A stretch of DNA of 64,000 bases, from NCBI GenBank assembly GCA_000824845.1, contig CCNC01000094.1, positions 124,001-188,000 of the forward strand. Reading direction: 5' to 3'. This stretch comes from Mesorhizobium sp. ORS 3359. Lineage in GTDB: Bacteria; Pseudomonadota; Alphaproteobacteria; Rhizobiales; Rhizobiaceae. A program made the translations under genes and the position numbers. The notes below the pieces were generated by a model that saw only the letters and a program-made list of their open reading frames with translations, had not been told where the DNA came from and searched no databases. This document shows positions 26,193 through 33,969 of this stretch, in pieces; within the stretch, counting starts at the first letter, position 1, and every line of letters starts with the position of its first letter.

Positions 26193-26897
26193 ATGAACCG
26201 GCTGTTCTGGATCGTCATGGCGGTGATCGGCGTTGGGCTGGTGCTGCTGATGCTCAACAACTCGGCCGGCCACACTTTCGGCATGAACAACAATGATTTC
26301 GGCCGGCTGATCTGGGTCGGCGTGCTGGTCATGGTGATTGGCGCGAGCCTGCTCCCGTCGGGCCGGCCGCTTGGCGACATGGCACGCAATATCGGTGTCT
26401 GGGCCGCACTGATCCTCGTGCTGATCGCCGGCTATCAGTATCGCTATGAGCTGCAGGACGTCGCGAGCCGCGTGACCGCCGGCCTGGTGCCGGGCAGCCC
26501 GCTGGCGCTCGGCGTGGAGGATGGCCGCCCGACCGTCACGCTCGACAAAGCCGGCAATGGCCATTTCGAGGCCCGCATCCTGGTCAACGGCGCGCCGGTG
26601 CGCGCCGTCGTCGACACCGGCGCGACCAGCACCGTGCTGACAGCGGAAGATGCCCAGGCCGCGGGCTTCAACCCAGCGGCGCTCAGCTACAGCGTCGACG
26701 TCTCCACCGCCAACGGCATGGCGCGCGCCGCGACCGTCAAGACCAATGAGGTGGCAATCGGCGGCATCGTGCGCAAGGACATGACGGTGATGGTCGCCGC
26801 GCCCGGCATGCTGGAACAAAGCCTGCTCGGCATGAACTTTATCGGCTCGTTGTCGGGCTTCGAGGTGCGTGGCAATCGCATGATCCTGCGGGATTAA
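26193..26897 (+). CDS. TIGR02281-family retropepsin-like aspartic protease
   Basis: 234 residues. Three membrane segments come first (LFWIVMAVIGVGLVLLMLN; LIWVGVLVMVIGASLL; IGVWAALILVLIAGYQ). A periplasmic retropepsin-like domain then carries the active-site motif AVVDTGATSTVLT and, later, LLGMNFIGSLSGFEV. Only one D-T-G is present, so it works as a dimer. Members are common in rhizobia with no settled substrate. It follows DUF1289 by 10 bases, suggesting one transcript. Confidence 0.87.
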   Translation: MNRLFWIVMAVIGVGLVLLMLNNSAGHTFGMNNNDFGRLIWVGVLVMVIGASLLPSGRPLGDMARNIGVWAALILVLIAGYQYRYELQDVASRVTAGLVPGSPLALGVEDGRPTVTLDKAGNGHFEARILVNGAPVRAVVDTGATSTVLTAEDAQAAGFNPAALSYSVDVSTANGMARAATVKTNEVAIGGIVRKDMTVMVAAPGMLEQSLLGMNFIGSLSGFEVRGNRMILRD

Positions 26898-26907
26898 TCG
26901 GATCGAG

Positions 26908-27912
26908 TCAGGCCGCCTCGGCTTCCGCCGCCGCGAAATCAATCGCCGCGAACGCGGTCTTCAGCACCTCCGGCCCGGCTCCAGGTTTGTTCGCATCCGT
27001 GGAAAGGATCTGCCGGAAGCGGCGCGCGCCGGGCAGGCCATGGAACAGTCCGACCATATGGCGGGTGATGTGGCCGAGCCGCCCGCCCCGCTCGACATGG
27101 CGTGCGGCGTAACCGCCCATAGCGTCGATCAGTGCCGCGTAATCGAAGACGGCAGGCGCCTCGCCATAGAACGCGGTATCGACGCCGGTCAGGATGCCCG
27201 GCGTATGATAGGCTGCACGGCCGAGCATAGCGCCGTCGACATGAGCGAGATGCGCCGACGCCTCCGCAAGCGAATGAATGCCGCCATTGATACCGATGAA
27301 GTCGTTCGGCTTTCTGGCCTTCAGCCGGTAGACGCGCGGATAGTCGAGCGGCGGGATGTCGCGATTCTCCTTGGGGCTCAGCCCTTCCAGCCAGGCCTTT
27401 CGGGCATGCACCCAGAGCGCGTCGGCGCCGGCCGCGAGCACGCCGTCGGCAAGCGTGTCGAGCGCAGGCTCCGGGTCCTGGTCGTCGACGCCGATGCGGC
27501 ATTTGACCGTGACGGGGATTTTCACCGACGCCTTCATGGCCGCGACGCAGTCGGCGACCAGGGCCGGCGTCTTCATCAGGCAGGCGCCGAACGTTCCCGA
27601 CTGGACACGGTCGGACGGACAGCCGACATTGAGGTTGATCTCGTCATAGCCGAAGGCCTCGCCGATCCGCGCCGCCTCGACGAGCTTTGCCGGATCCGAT
27701 CCGCCAAGCTGCAGCGCCACCGGATGCTCGACATCGTCGAAACCGAGCAACCGTTCACGCGCGCCGTGGATGACCGCGTCCGCCACGACCATCTCGGTGT
27801 AGAGCAGCGCGCGTCCCGTCAACTGACGGTGGAAGAACCGGCAATGCCGATCCGTCCAGTCCATCATGGGCGCAACGGCTACCCTATGCTCTCGATTTTC
27901 ATCATTTTTCAT
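26908..27912 (-). CDS. dusA: tRNA-dihydrouridine synthase DusA
   Basis: 334 residues. It is an FMN enzyme reducing uridine 20/20a of tRNA. Recognition: VAPMMDWTDRHCRFFHRQL near residue 12, NLNVGCPSDRVQSGTFGACLM with the catalytic cysteine (~98), and HARKAWLEGLSPKENRDIPPLDY. The family is complete. The 5' end is intact although an integrase remnant lies just upstream; dusA 5' ends are a known target of integrases, which restore the gene on insertion. It is convergent with the aspartic protease gene. Confidence 0.95.
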   Translation of the reverse strand: MKNDENREHRVAVAPMMDWTDRHCRFFHRQLTGRALLYTEMVVADAVIHGARERLLGFDDVEHPVALQLGGSDPAKLVEAARIGEAFGYDEINLNVGCPSDRVQSGTFGACLMKTPALVADCVAAMKASVKIPVTVKCRIGVDDQDPEPALDTLADGVLAAGADALWVHARKAWLEGLSPKENRDIPPLDYPRVYRLKARKPNDFIGINGGIHSLAEASAHLAHVDGAMLGRAAYHTPGILTGVDTAFYGEAPAVFDYAALIDAMGGYAARHVERGGRLGHITRHMVGLFHGLPGARRFRQILSTDANKPGAGPEVLKTAFAAIDFAAAEAEAA

Positions 27913-27940
27913 TTAACATCAATTTCTTACAACCTGCCGA

Positions 27941-28015
27941 GTGCACACGAATTTACGCCAGAATACGACCCTCTTCGCCACATTTCGATCTCTCAGTGCA
28001 CACGGAGCGCACACG
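27941..28015. repeat. Short direct repeats next to integrase remnant
   Basis: GTGCACACG occurs at 27941-27949 and 27996-28004, and the variant GCGCACACG at 28007-28015. The three copies flank the start of the integrase remnant and lie between it and dusA. Integrase and excisionase arm-type sites are often such small repeats next to the int gene, which is the likeliest meaning here. Function is inferred only. Confidence 0.45.
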
Positions 28016-28021
28016 AAAAAA

Positions 28022-28375
28022 ATGGCCGCCTATACGAAGCTCTCATCCGGTTCCTGGCGCGTGCAGGTTCGTCGCAAAGGTCGCTTCGTCAGCGAAACCT
28101 TCTTGCGCCGAGACAACGCACGACGATGGCCAACCGAAACCGAACGCCAAGTCGACCGCGGCGAGACACCGACCAAGTCTCGTGTAGCGCGCCTTAAAAC
28201 TTTCGGCGAACTCATCGACCTCCATATCGACGACATGTGCGATGTAGGCAAGTCCCCTCGCCGCTCCAAGGCCGCCGCCCTCGATATGCTCCAACGACAT
28301 CTGGGGAAATGCAACATCGCGGCTCTCGATCGCGAACGGCTCATCCTGTTTGGTCGTGAGCGAGCAGCCCAAGGT
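28022..28375 (+). pseudogene. Truncated tyrosine-type integrase (N-terminal part)
   Basis: The frame starts MAAYTKLSSGSWRVQVRRKG, the usual arm-binding N-terminus of phage and island integrases. It continues with a SAM-like core-binding segment (FGELIDLHIDDMC, KSPRRSKAAALDMLQRHLG, DRERLILFGRERAAQG). After about residue 118 the similarity stops, and no catalytic domain (R...HxxR...Y) follows. It is divergent from dusA with 110 bases between starts, which is exactly where dusA-targeted integrases lie. It is a broken leftover, and the frame runs on into the next gene by chance. Confidence 0.7.
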
Positions 28376-28398
28376 GAAACTCGACATGGAGGAAGGCA

Positions 28399-28587
28399 AT
28401 GGCGGACGCCAAATCCAAGAGAGGCAAACAGGACAGAGCTCGGGTTTCGGCAAGCGAGCCGTATGAAGTCAATTACTTTGCCCGGAAGCATGGCATCACT
28501 AGGGATCAAGCCCTGAAAATCATCAAAGACACCAAGGGCAATCGGGACAAAGCGAACGCTGCCGCCGAGAAAATCTCTGGCAAGTAG
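28399..28587 (+). CDS. DUF3606 small protein
   Basis: 62 residues. The pattern EVNYFARKHGITRDQALKII and KDTKGNRDKANAAAEKI is typical of DUF3606, small basic helical proteins common in rhizobia, often near mobile or stress genes. The start has GGAGGAAGGC directly upstream, a strong ribosome site. It probably folds as a helix-turn-helix-like domain; its function is unknown. Confidence 0.8.
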   Translation: MADAKSKRGKQDRARVSASEPYEVNYFARKHGITRDQALKIIKDTKGNRDKANAAAEKISGK

Positions 28588-28663
28588 AGCCTCGGCACGG
28601 GGACGCTGGACACGACCCGCTCCACGGTTGTTTTGATTGCACTTCCTTTGGGAGGGGCAACTC

Positions 28664-28828
28664 ATGTTTCGGATCATCGCCACCATGGCGGTCGCCGGCA
28701 TTTTGATGCCGGCCGGTCTTGGCGTCGATCATCAGGCGTCCAAGCCTTCGACCATATTCTTGGTCGACCATACCGGTCGAGGGCTGCTGGTGGTTTGTCC
28801 ATGGCCGCTTTACAGGCGGATTTGGTAG
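28664..28828 (+). CDS. Small ORF, possible membrane peptide (doubtful)
   Basis: A 54-residue frame, MFRIIATMAVAGILMPAGLG, with a strong ribosome site (GGGAGGGGC) and a hydrophobic start. The remainder (VDHTGRGLLVVCPWPLYRRIW) is not familiar. Its stop overlaps the left half of the LacI-type palindrome. It may be a genuine small gene or a fragment of the acquired segment. Confidence 0.3.
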   Translation: MFRIIATMAVAGILMPAGLGVDHQASKPSTIFLVDHTGRGLLVVCPWPLYRRIW

Positions 28829-28835
28829 CGCTACC
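28824..28835. promoter_or_regulatory. LacI/GalR-type operator
   Basis: GGTAGCGCTACC is a perfect 12-base palindrome with the central CG typical of LacI/GalR-family sites, in the context TTTGGTAGCGCTACCGTTTT. It lies about 150 bases before the ATPase gene of a sugar ABC transporter, the normal place for a sugar-responsive repressor. No LacI-type gene is present in this window, so the repressor must be elsewhere. Confidence 0.6.
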
Positions 28836-28986
28836 GTTTTGAAGTCGCGTGACCCCGGGGGGGGGGAAATCTGGGGCAGACGTCGCCGACGCCAGTGGTG
28901 GATCGCCGCACCGGCATCCGTTTCAAGCCACGCCTGATAAAAACGGCTCCCCGCGACAAGTCGCAGGGACCATCGGGAGGAATTCG

Positions 28987-30069
28987 ATGGCGTCTGTCGC
29001 GATTGGCGATGTCTACAAATCGTTCGGGGGCACCGAGGTCCTGCATGGCGTCAGCGTCGATATAGATGACGGCGAGTTCGTTACGTTGGTCGGACCGTCC
29101 GGCTGCGGGAAATCGACGCTTCTGCGGATGATTGCCGGCCTGGAAAAAATTTCGCGCGGCCATATCTCGATCGGCAGCCGGATCGTCAATGACGTTGCTC
29201 CGAAAGAACGCGACGTGGCCATGGTCTTTCAGAATTACGCGCTCTATCCGCATATGACGGTTGCGGAGAACATGGCGTTCTCGCTCATGCTCAAGGGTGT
29301 TCCGAAGGCGGATAGCGATAAAGGTGTTAAGCGGGCAGCCGAAATCCTCGGGCTGGTTCCGCTGCTGTCGCGCTATCCCCGGCAGCTCTCAGGCGGCCAA
29401 CGTCAACGCGTCGCCATGGGCCGCGCCATCGTTCGCAATCCGCAGGTGTTCCTGTTTGATGAACCGCTCAGCAACCTCGATGCCAAGCTCAGGGTGCAGA
29501 TGCGCGCCGAGATCAAGGAGTTGCACCAGCGGCTGAAGACCACGACGGTGTATGTCACGCATGACCAGATCGAGGCCATGACCATGGCAGATAAGATCGT
29601 GGTCATGCACGACGGCATGGTCGAACAGATCGGGCCGCCGCTAGATCTATACGACCGGCCGAACAACCTGTTCGTAGCAAGCTTCATTGGTTCTCCCGCC
29701 ATGAACATGCTCAAGGGAAAAATCCTGACTGAAGGCACGCCGCGGTTCCAGGGCGAAGGAGGGATTTCGGTGACTTTGCCTGCGCCGTTCTCCATCGGCA
29801 ATGGCGAGCCCGTCGTGTTGGGGATACGGCCCGAACATTTGCGGCTGGCCGACAATGGCATTCCAGTCACCGTGGTGGTGATCGAGCCTACCGGTTCTGA
29901 AGTACAGATCATCGGCCGAACGGCGGGAGGTGAGGATATCGTCGCCAATTTCCGGGAACGTCATTCCTTCGCGCCTGGAGAAACCATCCAACTGTCGGTC
30001 GAGCCTGATCACGTTCATCTCTTTCACGGCGAAACCGGCAAGCGCATCGATACGCCCTCGCAGCGGTAG
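28987..30069 (+). CDS. Sugar ABC transporter ATP-binding protein (MalK/UgpC type)
   Basis: 360 residues. Walker A GPSGCGKSTL (~residue 36), Q-loop MVFQNYALYPHM, signature LSGGQRQRVAMGRAI and Walker B VFLFDEPLSNLDA are all intact. The C-terminal ~120 residues form the MalK-like OB/TOBE regulatory domain (GEPVVLGIRPEHLRL). It powers the permeases encoded downstream and is the first gene of the operon. The start at 28987 has GGGAGGAATTCG upstream, and the protein length is normal. Confidence 0.94.
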   Translation: MASVAIGDVYKSFGGTEVLHGVSVDIDDGEFVTLVGPSGCGKSTLLRMIAGLEKISRGHISIGSRIVNDVAPKERDVAMVFQNYALYPHMTVAENMAFSLMLKGVPKADSDKGVKRAAEILGLVPLLSRYPRQLSGGQRQRVAMGRAIVRNPQVFLFDEPLSNLDAKLRVQMRAEIKELHQRLKTTTVYVTHDQIEAMTMADKIVVMHDGMVEQIGPPLDLYDRPNNLFVASFIGSPAMNMLKGKILTEGTPRFQGEGGISVTLPAPFSIGNGEPVVLGIRPEHLRLADNGIPVTVVVIEPTGSEVQIIGRTAGGEDIVANFRERHSFAPGETIQLSVEPDHVHLFHGETGKRIDTPSQR

Positions 30070-30106
30070 GCGACACGCAACGACGAAAAGACAGGAGGAA
30101 ACGAGC

Positions 30107-31432
30107 ATGAAATTCACCAGACGCGACGTGATCCGCACGACCGCCGGCGCCGCCGCCGGCATGTTAGGGGGCCAGTTCGTCGGCTCTCCGGCCTTTGCCC
30201 AGGAGGCTTTGAAGTACAAGCCGGAGGATGGCGCAAAGCTGAGGCTCCTGCGCTGGTCGCCTTTCGTGCAGGGTGACGAGGACCAGTGGTTGAAGAACAC
30301 CAAACGGTTCACCGAAATGACGGGGGTGGAGGTCCGTGTCGACAAGGAGAGCTGGGAAGACATTCGCCCCAAGGCTGCGGTCGCAGCGAATGTCGGCTCA
30401 GGTCCGGACCTGATGTTCGTCTGGTTCGACGATCCGCACCAGTATCCCGACAAGCTTCTCGACGTGACTGAACTGGGCGATTATCTCGGGAAGAAATATG
30501 GCGGCTGGTACGATGGGCCGAAACAGTATGCGACGCGCGAGGGCAAGTTCATCGGCCTGCCTCTGGCTACCATCGGCAACGCCATCGTCTACCGCGAAAG
30601 TTGGGTGAAGGAGGCCGGTTTCTCGGAGTTTCCGAAGGACACAGCCGGCTTCCTCGAACTCTGCAAGGCGCTCAAGGCCAAAGGTCATCCTGCCGGCTTC
30701 ACGCATGGCCACGGAGTCGGCGACGGCAACAACTATGCGCATTGGCTGCTGTGGAGCCATGGCGGCCAGATGGTCGACGAGCAAGGCAAGGTCACGATCA
30801 ACAGCCCCGAGACGCTCAAGGCGATCCAGTATGCACAGGAGCTTTACAAGACCTTCATTCCCGGCACCGAGAGCTGGCTCGACGTCAACAACAACCGCGC
30901 CTTCCTGGCCGGCGAAGTGAGCGTCATCGCCAACGGGATTTCCGTCTACAACACGGCCAAGGTCAACAAGGACAATGATCCGAAGCTGACCGAGATCGCC
31001 AAGGACATGCGCACGACCAACATGCCGATCGGTCCGGTCGGGAAATCCGTCGAGCTGTTCCAGGTGACCACAGCCGTCATTTTCAACTACACGCCCTACC
31101 CCAACGCGGCGAAGGCCTATCTGCAGTTCATGTTCGAGGATCCGCAAATGTCGGATTGGATCACCTCCTCGGCGTGCTACTGCTGCCAGACGCTCAAATC
31201 CTTCGCCAACAATCCGGTTTGGAAGGCCGATCCGAACAATGCGGCCTACGCGAAGGCCTCGGAGACGCTACGTCCCAACGGCTATGCGGGGCCGCTTGGC
31301 TACGCCTCGGCCGCCACCATGGCCGACTATGTTCTTGTCGACATGTTCGCCAAAGCCGTGACCGGGCAGGCCGCGCCGCAGGAAGCGATGGAAGAGGCGG
31401 AAAAGCGCGCCAACCGCTACTATCGCGTTTGA
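30107..31432 (+). CDS. ABC transporter extracellular sugar-binding protein (family 1), probable Tat substrate
   Basis: 441 residues. The start MKFTRRDVIRTTAGAAAGML contains a twin-arginine motif followed by a hydrophobic helix and AFAQEA, so the folded protein is probably exported by Tat. The mature part (LRLLRWSPFVQGDEDQWLKNTKRFTEMTGVEV...GLPLATIGNAIVYRESW) is a typical solute-binding family 1 fold for carbohydrates. ATG at 30107 has AGGAGG upstream. A stem-loop follows its stop. The sugar bound is not predictable. Confidence 0.92.
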   Translation: MKFTRRDVIRTTAGAAAGMLGGQFVGSPAFAQEALKYKPEDGAKLRLLRWSPFVQGDEDQWLKNTKRFTEMTGVEVRVDKESWEDIRPKAAVAANVGSGPDLMFVWFDDPHQYPDKLLDVTELGDYLGKKYGGWYDGPKQYATREGKFIGLPLATIGNAIVYRESWVKEAGFSEFPKDTAGFLELCKALKAKGHPAGFTHGHGVGDGNNYAHWLLWSHGGQMVDEQGKVTINSPETLKAIQYAQELYKTFIPGTESWLDVNNNRAFLAGEVSVIANGISVYNTAKVNKDNDPKLTEIAKDMRTTNMPIGPVGKSVELFQVTTAVIFNYTPYPNAAKAYLQFMFEDPQMSDWITSSACYCCQTLKSFANNPVWKADPNNAAYAKASETLRPNGYAGPLGYASAATMADYVLVDMFAKAVTGQAAPQEAMEEAEKRANRYYRV

Positions 31433-31440
31433 CCACAGCT

Positions 31441-31471
31441 GAGCCGGGCGGTCGACCGTGCTGCCCGGCTC
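31441..31471 (+). promoter_or_regulatory. Intercistronic stem-loop between sugar-binding protein and permease genes
   Basis: Perfect 9-base stem GAGCCGGGC (31441-31449) and GCCCGGCTC (31463-31471) with a 13-base loop, followed by GGTTTC. It lies eight bases after the binding-protein stop. As in the amino-acid ABC operon here, it probably reduces or shortens the downstream transcript so that more binding protein than permease is made. Confidence 0.65.
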
Positions 31472-31525
31472 GGTTTCGGACGGCGGCTTGCGCCGCCATG
31501 CACCAGACCTCATGAGGAGCCGACC

Positions 31526-32464
31526 ATGGCCGTGACGTCAGCTGCGGTTCGGCCGCGCCAATCAATCCTGTCGCGTCTGTCGGAAAGCCGAAATGTTCTC
31601 GGCTTCGGCTTCATGTTGCCAGCGGCTGCGCTGTTGCTGGTCTTCCTGACTTACCCGCTTGGGCTCGGCGTCTGGCTTGGTTTCACTGACGCCCGCATTG
31701 GCCGCCCAGGCATCTTCATCGGCATTGAAAATTATGAGTACCTGTGGAGCGACAGCGTCTTCTGGCTCTCAGTCTTCAACACCCTGCTCTACACGGTCAG
31801 CGCTTCGATCCTGAAATTCATGCTCGGGCTCTGGCTGGCGCTCATCCTCAACGGGAACCTGCCCTTCAAGTCGTTCTTTCGCGCGGTGGTGCTGCTGCCC
31901 TGGGTGGTGCCGACGGTGCTTTCGGCGATCGCCTTCTGGTGGATCTACGATTCGCAGTTCTCGATCCTGTCATGGGCGCTGCAGCAGATGGGACTTATCG
32001 ATCATCGCATCAACTTCCTCGGCGACCCGACCAATGCGCGCGCCTCGGTGATCGCGGCCAATGTCTGGCGCGGCATTCCATTCGTCGCCATCACTCTGCT
32101 CGCCGGCCTGCAGACCATCCCGCAATCGCTCTACGAGGCCGCCACCCTCGACGGGGCCAGCCGTTGGCAGTTGTTCCGCTACGTGACCCTGCCGCTGCTG
32201 ACGCCGATCATTGCCATCACCATGACTTTCTCGGTGCTCTTCACCTTCACCGATTTCCAACTGATCTATGTGCTCACTCGTGGCGGCCCGGTGAACGCCA
32301 CGCATCTGATGGCGACATTATCTTTCCAGCGCGGCATTGCCGGGGGTCAACTCGGAGAGGGCGCGGCGATCGCCGTCGCCATGATCCCCTTCCTGCTGGC
32401 GGCGATCCTGTTCAGCTATTTCGGGTTGCAACGGCGCAGATGGCAGCAAGGCGGCGGAGACTGA
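31526..32464 (+). CDS. Sugar ABC transporter permease (UgpA/MalF type)
   Basis: 312 residues with about six membrane helices. The EAA loop reads LYEAATLDGASRWQLFRYVTLPLLTP, the ATPase docking site. The N-terminal helix is LGFGFMLPAAALLLVFLTYPLG. It forms a heterodimer with the second permease. The start at 31526 has GAGGAGCCGACC upstream. It follows the stem-loop and is linked to the next gene by only two bases between stop and start. Confidence 0.94.
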   Translation: MAVTSAAVRPRQSILSRLSESRNVLGFGFMLPAAALLLVFLTYPLGLGVWLGFTDARIGRPGIFIGIENYEYLWSDSVFWLSVFNTLLYTVSASILKFMLGLWLALILNGNLPFKSFFRAVVLLPWVVPTVLSAIAFWWIYDSQFSILSWALQQMGLIDHRINFLGDPTNARASVIAANVWRGIPFVAITLLAGLQTIPQSLYEAATLDGASRWQLFRYVTLPLLTPIIAITMTFSVLFTFTDFQLIYVLTRGGPVNATHLMATLSFQRGIAGGQLGEGAAIAVAMIPFLLAAILFSYFGLQRRRWQQGGGD

Positions 32465-32466
32465 AC

Positions 32467-33360
32467 ATGGCCGCGATCAAGCAAGCCGGGCGCGTTGACA
32501 CCGACGAAGGGGGCATGGGCTACCTGCAAAGTCTCCCCCGCCGGGTGGTGACGATCTATCTGCCGCTGCTGGTGTTTATGATCGTACTCCTGTTCCCCTT
32601 CTACTGGATGACGGTCACAGCCATTAAGCCGAATGCCGAGATGACCGACTACGTGAACTACAACCCATTCTGGGTTGTTCATCCGACATTGCAGCACATA
32701 CGTTATCTGTTGTTCGAGACCTCTTATCCTGGTTGGCTGCTCAACACTCTCATCATCTCGACGGCCGCCACTTTCCTGTCGCTGTTGGCAGCGGTGCTGG
32801 CGGCCTATGCCATCGAACGCCTGCGATTCTCGGGCGCGCGGCAGGTCGGCCTGGCAGTGTTCCTGGCCTATCTTGTGCCGCCTTCGATTCTATTCATCCC
32901 ACTGTCCCTGATGGTGTTCAATCTCGGCCTCTATGACACACCGTTCGCGCTGATCCTCACCTACCCCACCTTCCTCATTCCTTTCTGCACCTGGCTGCTG
33001 ATGGGCTATTTTCGGTCGATCCCGTTCGAATTGGAAGAATGCGCTCTGATCGATGGCGCTAGCCGTTTGCAGATCCTCACCAAGATCGTGCTGCCCCTGT
33101 CAGTACCTGGGCTGATATCTGCGGGCATCTTCGCCTTCACGCTATCGTGGAACGAGTTCATTTATGCGTTGACCTTCATTCAATCGTCGGAAAAGAAGAC
33201 GGTACCGGTTGGCGTGCTCACCGAGCTGGTCCGCTCCGACGTCTACGAATGGGGCGCGCTTATGGCAGGGGCGCTGATTGGGTCGCTGCCGGTGGTGATC
33301 CTCTATTCATTCTTTGTCGAGCACTACGTCTCCTCGATGACCGGCGCGGTAAAGGAATAA
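32467..33360 (+). CDS. Sugar ABC transporter permease (UgpE/MalG type)
   Basis: 297 residues with about six membrane helices and EAA loop FELEECALIDGASRLQILTKIVLPLSVP. The N-terminal ~25 residues (KQAGRVDTDEGGMGYLQS) are cytoplasmic. It starts two bases after the previous stop, meaning tight co-translation. It is the last gene of the operon; a decayed regulator follows. No sugar-degrading enzyme accompanies the transporter. Confidence 0.94.
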   Translation: MAAIKQAGRVDTDEGGMGYLQSLPRRVVTIYLPLLVFMIVLLFPFYWMTVTAIKPNAEMTDYVNYNPFWVVHPTLQHIRYLLFETSYPGWLLNTLIISTAATFLSLLAAVLAAYAIERLRFSGARQVGLAVFLAYLVPPSILFIPLSLMVFNLGLYDTPFALILTYPTFLIPFCTWLLMGYFRSIPFELEECALIDGASRLQILTKIVLPLSVPGLISAGIFAFTLSWNEFIYALTFIQSSEKKTVPVGVLTELVRSDVYEWGALMAGALIGSLPVVILYSFFVEHYVSSMTGAVKE

Positions 33361-33969
33361 CGCGGCGCGATCGCATCTGCTGTGTCCTCTCCCACGACAT
33401 TGCCGGGGAAGTGGCCACGGCCGCGAGATAGAGGCGGCTGCGACTGAAGCTGCCGGGGTCTCGGGGGCGGAGAGTTCGCTGCCCGTGCGGGTTCTCCAGC
33501 CCACAGCAGGAGCTTGCGGACAAGGCGATCGTCTCGCTCAACGCGCTGGCCCGCTTGGAGAGCGGCAAGGTCGATTCCCGGTCAGCAGGATGCATGCCAT
33601 TGAAGCAGCTCTGACCAAGGCCGGCGTCGAGTTCTTGCCCGCCGGTCAAAGGCGAGGGCGTCCGCCTCCTCGATCCTCAGGCCTGAGCCCCCTGCCCCGC
33701 CTGCTGACCAATCCGAATGACGTCCACCAGCACCGAACGAATCTGTAGCCATGGAAATTCAGTATGCTTAAGCCCGGCGAAGCAGGCGCAGTCCGAGCCA
33801 TCCAATAAGCGTACGTCCATCCTGCTGTTTGAGGAGCCTCTACCTCCAGCTGTTTCGTTGACGCCGGACAGGGGGCCGATAGGCTAAAAAGCTACGGTTG
33901 ATCTGTCCGTGCCCGCACGGATAGTCGATAGAGGCCGTCGAGGTTGGGCGCTAGGATCGGGTTAACGGT
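33361..33969. other. Region between ABC operon and exopolysaccharide locus
   Basis: These 609 bases hold a decayed Xre-type regulator (33482-33686) and little else. A 47-residue minus-strand frame ending near 33684 begins MDVRLLDGSDCACFAGLKHT; it may be a remnant but resembles nothing I know. TCCGTG-CCCG-CACGGA (33906-33921) is a small palindrome before the first glycosyltransferase gene. The region looks like degraded DNA at the border of acquired segments. Confidence 0.5.
33482..33686 (+). pseudogene. Degraded Xre-family helix-turn-helix regulator
   Basis: Read in shifting frames, the sequence gives SSPQQELADKAIVSLNALARLESGK, then MHAIEAALTKAGVEFLPAG, then KGEGVRLLDPQA and a stop. Together this is the usual short alphaproteobacterial Xre pattern (WSQQELA..A.VS...L..LE.G......T...I..AL..AGVEF...G.GVRL). 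At least two frameshifts separate the parts, and a helix at the start is lost. It lies just after the ABC operon and may have been its regulator or a mobile-element gene. Confidence 0.6.

Larger units (their letters stand above)
28588..28986. other. Intergenic region upstream of the sugar ABC operon
   Basis: These 399 bases contain a doubtful small ORF (28664-28828), a LacI-type palindrome (28824-28835) and a run of ten G (28857-28866) directly after CCCC. The operon's ribosome site (GGGAGGAATTCG) ends the stretch. No other gene is recognised. It also marks the change from mobile-scar DNA to operon DNA. Confidence 0.5.
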
